Shown piece after piece: positions 8,828-16,800 of a stretch of 64,000 nt of DNA. How positions within the stretch are numbered: position 1 is the stretch's first letter; every line of letters begins with the position of its first letter. Both the position numbers and the translations under genes were made by a program. Source of the DNA: PALSA-350 sp963834445 (GTDB taxonomy: Bacteria; Acidobacteriota; Terriglobia; Terriglobales; Acidobacteriaceae); the NCBI GenBank assembly GCA_963834445.1, contig CAWIBU010000002.1, positions 992,001-1,056,000 of the forward strand, read 5' to 3'. Under the pieces are notes generated by a model. The model had not been told where the DNA came from. It searched no databases and saw only the letters and a program-made list of their open reading frames with translations.

Positions 8828-8980
8828 TGGGTGAGGGTGCAAAGCAGGTCCCTCCACTGCGCTTCGCTTCGGTCGGGATGACAAATTTGTTTGAAGGTCA
8901 AGGTTTACGTCCTTCAAACAAATTTGTCATCCCGACCGAAGCGAAGCGCAGTGGAGGGACCTGCTTTGCACCCTCACCCA
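8828..8980. repeat. Perfect 70-bp inverted repeat with 13-bp loop
   Basis: Bases 8828-8897 and 8911-8980 are exact reverse complements over 70 bp, separated by a 13-bp spacer. The spurious translation SSRPKRSAVEGPALHPHP appears on both strands. The transcript of the regulator-kinase region would carry an extremely stable hairpin just upstream of the kinase start (8748). It sits asymmetrically inside the element bounded by 8804-8825 and 9014-9035, so it may be a nested insertion. Confidence 0.9.
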
Positions 8981-9013
8981 TTGCAGAGAACTCATTCGGA
9001 AAGTCTGAGGATA

Positions 9014-9044
9014 CTCGACGTTATTAACGACGCACGACTCCTAG
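9014..9044. repeat. Terminal inverted repeat (c), right end of element
   Basis: CTCGACGTTATTAACGACGC begins the repeat at 9014. The match to 8804-8825 is perfect to 9035, then degenerates but still ends in CCTAG. The CTA at 9041-9043 is the stop codon (TAG) of the response regulator, so again the repeat boundary coincides with a gene's stop. Confidence 0.8.
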
Positions 9045-9670
9045 GAGTCGAAAAAGCCCCGCTTCATTGCGATCAAGACGGCGTGGGTGCGGTCATTGGC
9101 CTGCAGTTTCGCCATGAGGCTCTTCATGTGGCCTTTGACCGTATCTTCGCTGATGTTCAGCCGGTCGGCGACCACCTTGTTAGAACAGCCGGCCGCGACA
9201 CAGCCCAGCACGTCGATTTCGCGGGAGGACAAGCGATCCGCATCAAAATGCTCGGCCAGGTCCTGGGCAATTTCTGCCTGGATGCGACGGCGTCCGGCAT
9301 GAATATCCCGGATCGCGCCGACCAGCTCCTTGCGCAGTGCGCCCTTTAAAAGATAGCCGGCAGCTCCGGCCCGCAGCGCGCGCGCTGCCTGCATGTCACC
9401 GGAATAAGTGGTCAGCACCAGCACGCGCGCCCGCGGCGCGATCCGCTTGATCTCGCTGGTTGCGTCAATGCCATTCATGATGGGCATATTCAGATCCATG
9501 AGGGTCACATCCGGCTTGTGGCGACGGAACATTTCAACCGCTTCCTGTCCGTCTGCCGCTTCCGCGACGACTACCATGTCAGGTTGGGACTGGATGGCAA
9601 AACTGATGCCGTCCCGCACCAGCGGATGATCGTCCACGGAAAGCACTCTGATAGGGTCGGTAGCTGGCAT
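9041..9670 (-). CDS. NarL/FixJ-family response regulator
   Basis: A 209-residue regulator with a canonical receiver: VDDHPLVRDG (acidic pair), VTLMDLNMP (phospho-acceptor Asp), VLVLTTYS (Thr) and GYLLKGA (Lys). A LuxR-type HTH follows (about 145-205: LSSREIDVLGCVAAG, ISEDTVKGHMKSLMAKL). It should be phosphorylated by the propeller kinase encoded downstream. The start is the ATG at 9668-9670; translation further upstream does not match the family. A G/C palindrome 45-65 bp upstream is a candidate autoregulatory site. The gene ends exactly at the boundary of the repeat element that separates it from the kinase gene. Confidence 0.93.
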   Translation of the reverse strand: MPATDPIRVLSVDDHPLVRDGISFAIQSQPDMVVVAEAADGQEAVEMFRRHKPDVTLMDLNMPIMNGIDATSEIKRIAPRARVLVLTTYSGDMQAARALRAGAAGYLLKGALRKELVGAIRDIHAGRRRIQAEIAQDLAEHFDADRLSSREIDVLGCVAAGCSNKVVADRLNISEDTVKGHMKSLMAKLQANDRTHAVLIAMKRGFFDS

Positions 9671-9714
9671 GGAGGGATCCCCGCACCCAGTATAGTCACG
9701 CAGCGAAAAGGCAC

Positions 9715-9735
9715 ACCCCCCGATAGGGGGGTACC
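9715..9735. promoter_or_regulatory. ACCCCCC-GATA-GGGGGGT palindrome upstream of response regulator
   Basis: Perfect 7-bp arms with a 4-base centre, followed by ACC (9733-9735), about 45 bp upstream of the regulator start. NarL-family proteins are known to bind inverted TACYYMT-type heptamers, and the reverse complement starts TACCCCCC. A related shorter site lies at 31959-31978 and a G-run variant at 5001-5020. Autoregulation is inferred. Confidence 0.5.
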
Positions 9736-9902
9736 GGCGTTTTTTGCGCCGCAATGCTGAATGAAGTGCGCTTGGCCCGTTGGCACGCAACTCATCGGCA
9801 TCGCTGTGGTTCGGTTTTTTCGGCAGTTGTCTCACTTTTGTCTGCCACAATTATTTTCAGCCATCCCTGCTGCGCGGCGCACGGGCTAAGATTGCATCCG
9901 CC

Positions 9903-10234
9903 GGCGCGAGAGAATCGAGCACGCCGAACACGGCTCGCTTGAGGTTGAGCTGTTCGGGAACGGCTTCTACGACCAGCCAGGCTGCTTACTGCAGTGGCGA
10001 GGTCTGTTTCGCCCCGTACGCACCCGGCGGCAGCCCCTGGAGTCGATGCACGATGGCCGGAAGTGTTTCCGTGACAAAGTTTAGGCCCTGCTCGAGTGAG
10101 CGCTCTTGCGTATCAAAGATTCGCACCTCCCCTCCGCGCGTGCTTGCCATGAGGGCGATGCGCCGGCCCAATGTTCCACGACCGATCACCGCAATCGGGC
10201 GAACGGCGATATCTTCCGACTTAGCCAAGTTCAT
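9903..10234 (-). pseudogene. Decayed 3-hydroxyacyl-CoA dehydrogenase copy (N-terminal half)
   Basis: The minus-strand frame from the ATG at 10232-10234 encodes MNLAKSEDIAVRPIAVIGRG and continues LGRRIALMASTRGGEVRIFDTQ, closely matching the N-terminus of the gene at 1995-2867. It stops after 82 residues at 9986. The matching DNA continues to about 9903 in a shifted frame (around 9985, where the intact gene has a longer GGCGTGGCTTAC) and then ends abruptly. The second glycine of the nucleotide-binding motif region is preceded by R instead of C. By eye DNA identity is high, roughly four in five bases. It is a truncated, frameshifted paralog or duplication relic and no functional product is expected. 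Confidence 0.8.
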
Positions 10235-10359
10235 TACTCAGTTCCTTTCGGGGCGCCAGTAAGTGTACAAGGTGCCGGAATCATCCTATTGAGACCATGC
10301 CTCGATGTGCGGAACAGAGCCAGCTTTAGCGATAGAATCGTGTGTTCTCGATGCGGGCG

Positions 10360-10714
10360 CTACGCGACCACCGAGGCTAAGGTCATCTCCAGGGTTCTGC
10401 GTACGCCCAGGTCTCCTTCGACGGGGCCATCGACAAACTGGTTGAAGGGGCGCGGCTTCCAATCGTCGCGCGACGTATCGGGGTTATCCGTAAGTGGTCT
10501 GGGTATATTGAAAGGCCGCATCGAGGCGGCCGGTGTCGATGCCGGTATGGTTGCGGATTTGCCCTGGATCACTGAGCGTTCGCCAACCACCGGTCGCATC
10601 CAATGGGGGAAAGTAGTCTTCGCTGTCACTCGCCGCGCGCGCTGCAAGGTTGAGCAAGGGTAAAGCAATCGGAAGCGATAAGAGTGTTCTGCGAGTCAGC
10701 GCCATGACACGCAT
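10360..10714 (-). pseudogene. Serine hydrolase (beta-lactamase-like) N-terminal remnant
   Basis: The frame from 10714 begins MRVMALTRRTLLSLPIALP, a twin-arginine-like or Sec signal peptide. It continues with DYFPPLDATGGWRTLSDPGQ and LDAAFQYTQTT, which resembles the N-terminal lead-in of secreted beta-lactamase-type serine hydrolases. It stops at 10484, before any SxxK motif. From about 10480 to 10360 a different frame reads DDWKPRPFNQFVDGPVEGD and RRTLEMTLASVVA to a stop. That looks like the end of a protein joined by deletion; I do not recognise its family. The whole stretch is best read as a gene remnant. Confidence 0.55.
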
Positions 10715-10815
10715 TCTAGTCGTGGGTTGAAACGGAATGCCACTCGACCGGATTCGTGGTTATTCTGAACGCGAAGAAGAGCGCTAGAAGGTTCCTCATG
10801 GGGGCCTCATGCTGC

Positions 10816-13800
10816 TTATTGCACGGTAATCGTCAAATTCGCAGAGGCTGTCACCTTTGGGTTGGACGCATCGGTTCCAACCACGCTGAAGGTGTAGCTG
10901 CCCGCAGTGGTTGCCGGAGTAGCGGGTGGCGAGACAGAGCCTGATCCGCCGCCACCTCCGCCGCATCCAACGAGCGCGGCGAATCCATACACGAGGACCA
11001 TCATCATCGTTGCCATGCGCCGGCGTCGCGCGGGCACTCCGCACAGCAGCGCCAGCATCAGGCCGCCGCCGCCGCCCCACAATTGCCATTCGGAGCGCCC
11101 GGGCTGACCCAGGGCGCTACCGCTGGAAGCGGCCGTGGTATGTAGCGTGACGGTAGTGGTCGATTTAGCACCCGCGGCGATCGTTACGCTGGCCGGAGCA
11201 ACCGTGCATGTAGGCACGCTCTGCGCTGCAACGGGCGAAGCGGCCAGCACACAGGTTAAATTCATCGTGCCGGCATACGTGCTTCCCGCCGACAAGGTCG
11301 CCGTCGCCGTCGCCGAGCTTCCTGGTGCGACCGCAGATGGGGCCGAGACCGCGAGCACCACCGGAACCACGTCAATGGTCGCCGTCCCCGTAGCGGGCGC
11401 ATAGTTGGGATCGCCCGCGTAGTTTGCCGTCAACGTGTCGGCGGCGGCGGTGAGCGTTCCGGCCGGCAGAGAGAAGCTCGCTCCGCCACTCACCAGCGCC
11501 AGCTGGCTACTGTAAGAGCCGCTGGTGAGCGTGATGGTTCCCGTAGGTGTTGCCTGGCCGCTAATCCCGATTACAGAAATGGAGGCCGTGAGGGCCTGAT
11601 CGTTCGTGATGGTTGTGGCGGACGGAGTCACTGTCACGGTTGCGGCTGCCGCGCCGGTTGAGCTCGTCACCGTCACGGTAGCCGATTGGCTTGCGGTCTG
11701 GTATGCGCCGGCACTCGCGTTGTCAGGCGCATAGGTCGCCGTGAGCGTGCTCGCTCCTACCGGGAGGGAGCCCGCCGCAAGATCGAAGGTGATGGTCCCG
11801 CCCGCCAGATTTTGTTGCGCCTGGTAGCTACCGCTGGTCAGCGTTACCGAGCCGGTGGGTGTCGTGCCTGCGCCACTCACCGTCACGGCAACTGTGAGTG
11901 CCTGCGCGCTGTTGATGGTGGTTGCCGAGGGGGTCAACGTAACGGTGGGTGTAAGCAGCGTGTGGGTCGAAGCAAATACTTCGCGTACACGATGATTGCC
12001 CTGGTCCGCGATATACAGATCGCCTATGGCATCGAACGCCACGCCCTGGGGCTGCGCAATCTCCGCGTCTGTGGCCGCTCCTCCGTCGCCGCTGTAGCCC
12101 GCATATCCGGTGCCCGCAACTGTCGAAATTACGCCCGTGCCGGCCGAGATCTTCCGGATCGCGGCCGTATCCGCGATGTAGACGTTTCCAGCAGAGTCCA
12201 CGGCCAGACCGTGTGGGTATACCTCCGCCTTAGTAGCCAGGCCGCCATCGCCACTGCTGCCGTAGTAATTTCCGTTGCCGGCCACAGTCGTGATGATTCC
12301 GCTGCTCAAGGTTACTTTGCGAACGACGGTTGGGTTAGCAGTCGCAATGTAGAGGTTCCCATTGCCGTCGAGCGCGAGGGCAAGTGCGCCCTCAACACCT
12401 GCGCTGGTCGCGGGGCCGCCGTCCCCGGCAGCGGTAGACCCCGCGGTACCATCCCCGGCTACGCTGGTGATGATGCCGCTGCTGGCGGATACCACCCGCA
12501 CTAAATTGTCGCCGGGATCGGCAATGTACAAATTGCCTGCGGAATCGACAGCCAGACCGCTGGGCTGGAGGAGTTGGGCAGAGGTTGCGGGACCACCGTC
12601 ACCCACTGCGGTAGTACTGTTTCCTTGTCCAGTGCCTGCATAGGTGGTGATCAAGCCGGTTCCGGCCGCGACTTTGCGCACCAGGTTATTGCCGGTATCG
12701 GCTATGTACAGGTTGCCGGTGCTGTCTACGGCGACTCCGCTGGGAGCGTTCAGTTGAACGTTGGTCGCGAGCCCGGCGCCATTGCCGGTGCCTGCTGTAC
12801 CAATGCCCGCTGGACCAATGCCTGCCACAATGGAGACCTGGCCCGTCTTCGCCATCACTTCCCACACAACACTATTGGTACGGTCAGCCAGGAACAAATT
12901 CCCAGAGTGATCGACCGCAGCGCCGGCCAGCGAACCAAACTGCGCGTTGGCCGGCTTACCTCCCCCGTCGAAGAAGCCTGCGACTCCATCGCCCGCTACC
13001 GTTGCTATCACGTCTGTCGGCTGTGCCGTGATGGTGTAAGCACCCGTGACCGGAGCGCTGGTCACATGCCCCGGCGCTGCGGCAATGGCTTTGATCGCGA
13101 GGTCGCTGGATACGGTGACCGGTCCCAGATAGCCGTAACCAGCGGTGTTGGGCGTAGATCCGTCCAGAGTCACATAGATGGCCGCACCCGGCGTGCTGTC
13201 TGTAATAGTCACGGTTTGTGGGCCTGCATAGGTTCCCCCAGCAACACTGAACGCCGGCGCCGCGGTTTGCGCGGTGGGAGGGAGGCTGGAAACGTAGGCC
13301 TCGCGAATACGGTTATTTCCCGTATCGGCAATGTACAAGTTGCCCAGGCTATCGGCAGTAATGCCTCGGGGGTAGCAAAATCCGGCGCTGGTGGCCGGCC
13401 CTCCATCGCCTCCCAGTGATTTGCAGGCTGACCCGTTTCCCGCGACGGTCGAGATGACACCGGTGTTCCCAGTGACCATGCGGATCACCTGGTTGTCGTA
13501 GTCGGCAATATAAAGGTTGCCGAGGCGGTCAAGCGCTACCGCCTCGGGCAGGTACAGCTCGGCGCTGGTGGCCGGGCCGCCATCCCCCGTATAGCCGCCA
13601 GTGTAAGCACCGACCTGGCTGGCGCCGTAGCCATTGCCTGCGACGGTCGAAATGATTCCATTGCTCGCGTTCACTTTACGAATGACATTGTTGAAGCTGT
13701 CCGCGATGTATAGGTTCCCGCCGCTGTCCGCCGCCACCCCGTTAGGGAGGTTAAGCTGCGCACTGGTGGCCGGTCCGCCGTCACCGCTATATCCCGACTG

Positions 13801-16800
13801 CTGGCTGCCGGCCACGGTGGTGATCACGCCCGTCTTTGCGGCAACCTGGCGGATGCGGCTGTTTGACTGGTCGGCAACGTACAGGTTGCCGGCGCCGTCA
13901 AAGGCAAGTGCAGTGGGGCCGGCAAATTGCGCGCTGATAGCTGGTCCGCCATCCCCGCTCAAGCCAAATGTTCCCGTCCCGGCAATGGTGGTGATGGTTC
14001 CGGTGGCCATGGTGACCTCGCGAACCACGTAGTTTCCCGTATCCGCGATGTACAGATTGCCGGCGCCATCCAAAGTCATACCACTTGGGTAACGAAGTTG
14101 CGCGCTGGTCGCCGGGCCGTTGTCACCGGTGTAACCGCCGGTTCCATTGCCGGCAAAGGTAGTCACCACTCCCGTGCCCGCTGCTACTCTGCGCACGACG
14201 TTATTGTTCTGATCAGCCAGGTATAGATTGCCGGCTGCATCGACCACGCTGGCCGTGGGCGAGTTTAGTTGGGCTGCGGTGGCGGGGCCGCCGTCCCCGC
14301 TCGAGCCGGCGCTCCCATTGCCGGCAAGGGTGTAGATAAACGACGAGCGCAAGGAACTGATCAGGTACTGCGCACTAGCCGGGGCGCTCGCCGTGTATCC
14401 ATTGGCTACGGCAATGGCCGATACGGTTCCGGACGCGCCAACCATAATTGCGCCGGTATATTTTGCCGAGGAGGTTGTGGGTGTCGAACCGTCGGTCGAG
14501 TAGTAGATCGTGGCCCCGGCAACGGGATCGGTAATCGTCACTGTTTGCGCGCCGGCATAGCTGCCCCCGGCCGGCGAAAGTGCCGGCACTGGAAGGGTAG
14601 GTAGATTCAGGTAGTAGTTCGCAGTCGTGCTGCTGCTCCCCTGATATCCAGTTTCGCTGGCATAGACCTGGATGGTTTCCCCTCCCCCCATGGCCAGGGA
14701 AATGGGACCGGTATAGGGCACAAAGCCATTGCTGTTCACGGGTCCGGAGAGCCAGTAGAAGATTGCGGCTCCGGGCACGGTTTCAGTGAGCGTGACAGTT
14801 TGCGCAGAGGAATAGGTTCCTGGCGCCGGTGAAAATGTAACCGGCGCCAGCGCAGCGGCGACCGCTACCGGGCTCGACACGGTGGCGCTATAGTTCGCAT
14901 CGCCCGCGTAGCTGGCCACTACATTGTGGGTTCCCGCGCCCACCGGGGTTATGCCGCTCACCGTGGCGGTTGCGGTCTGGGTGGGTTCGGTCAACAGGAT
15001 CGATGCCGTAACCGCATGGCCGGAAAGCATGGCCAGATCAGCAACGCCATCTTCATTGAAATCGGCCGATACCAGCGAGAAGGGCGTGTCGTTGTACTCG
15101 TTCAAGACAGGGGTTGTGGAGACAGGAGTGAAGGTACCGTTGCCGCCGCCGAGATACAGGTCGATCACGTAATAGTAGTTGTCGAGGCCGGCCAGATCTA
15201 CCTTTCCGTCATGGTTGAAGTCTCCCGCCAGCAGGCTGAGGCCTGCGCCTGTAAGCGGACTGCCCGGGGCCTGGTTAAACGTTCCGTCGCCGTTGCCGAG
15301 GAGGACTTCCACGGAGGATGCATAGCCGAGCGCTACGTCGACTTTGCCGTCCTGGTTGAAATCTCCGACCACCAGGGAACTGGTAAAACCCTGGAGCGGG
15401 AACGGCGTCGCCGCGACGAAGGTGCCATCGCCTTTGCCCAAAAAGACAAAGGCATTCTGTGGACCGTAATACACAATCGCAATCAGATCGGGGATGCCAT
15501 CGCCATTGAAATCTCCGCTAGCTAGCCGGCCGAAGCCCTGGGCCGGTTGCAAATTCGTTCCCTTCAGGGTCAACGTTCCGTCCCCGTTTCCCAGCAGGAT
15601 GGTCACGCCTCCTACATTGACGTAGTTGCCGACGGCGGCCAGATCCATCTTGCCGTCTCCGTTAAAATCGGCGGCGATCAGGGACCCGGGAAGAAGATCG
15701 CCGCCGTTCACGGTTGGGTTGAAGGTTACGCTCACCGGGGCGGCAAAGGTTCCATCTCCGTTGCCCAGGAAGGTGGCCACGTTTTCGAACCCTGAGACGG
15801 AGTAGCTCAGTATGGCCAGGTCCATTTTGCCGTCGCCATTCAGATCGGTGGCGACCATTGGGTAGTCCAGCTCACCTACGATGGTGGTTGGCGTCGCTGG
15901 GCCGGCGGTAAAGGTACCATCGCCCTTGCCGAAAAGGATGGTGATGGTGACGGTGGTGGCAGGCACGCTGGAGGTGTTCGAAAGCAAAGCAAGGTCGGGG
16001 ATGCCATCCCCGTTAAAGTCACCGGTCACCTGAGTCGCCTGGCTGCTGGCGAGCGTGGGCGTTTGGGATACGAGCCAACCCAGTCCCGCAGTCGTTGGAC
16101 CGAGCGGAGCGGTCGCCAGCGACGTGTTGGCGAAACTGGTATCCAGAAATGAGACGCTCCCGGTTGGCGCCGCGGTTCCTCCATACCCCACGACGGTGCC
16201 GGTAAAGCCGTACTCCCCGGAGGGCCCGCTATACGTAATCGCCGTTGTGTCGGTGTACGTGGGCGCTCTTGCCGGGCCCACAGCCAAAGAAGTCGCTGCC
16301 GAGGCGCTGCTCAAGCCATAGCCGTCCTGAACAAAGACGGCCTTATAGCTGTGTGCACCCGCTCCGGGTACAAAGTGCCAGGTGGCTGTCCCGTTGCTTG
16401 CGAGGGTGGCCGTTCCCAGCAGGTGGATATCAGTACACTGGCTGGCCGATGCGTCGCAGAAGTTTACCTGGCCGCTGGTCACCGGGGTGGCGCCGGTTGC
16501 GACGGTCGCGCTGAGCGCGACCAAAGTGCCCGGAGCAACGGAGGTTACCGGAGTCCCGCCCGAAGAAACGGTTAGGGTTGTGGTGGTTGCCGAGGCTACG
16601 CCCCACAGCGGCAACGTGCCCGAAAGGCTGGCCTGGAAGTTGCCGCCTCCGCTGTAACTTGCATCGACCAGGTGCTGGCCAACGCCCACGAGCGACACAT
16701 TGCTCGTCACCGTAGTTGTTTCGGTTGGCTGAGTTACATAAAGCGCTGAGGGGCCGTCTTGCTCTCCAATTTCCAGATCCGATCGGCCATCTCCGTTCAG

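Noticed and set aside
8654..9349. Frames containing SSRPKRSAVEGPALHPHP
   Set aside because: Same reasoning: both come from the 70-bp inverted repeat and are often mis-annotated as proteins.
11686..12504. Long plus-strand frame inside the giant repeat protein region
   Set aside because: It is a shadow of the minus-strand repeat gene; its translation is Arg/Gly-rich and has no ribosome-binding site or family resemblance.
12000..14340. Regularly spaced DNA repeats that could suggest a CRISPR array
   Set aside because: They are coding NHL repeats of unequal spacing and imperfect identity, in frame throughout the minus-strand gene.
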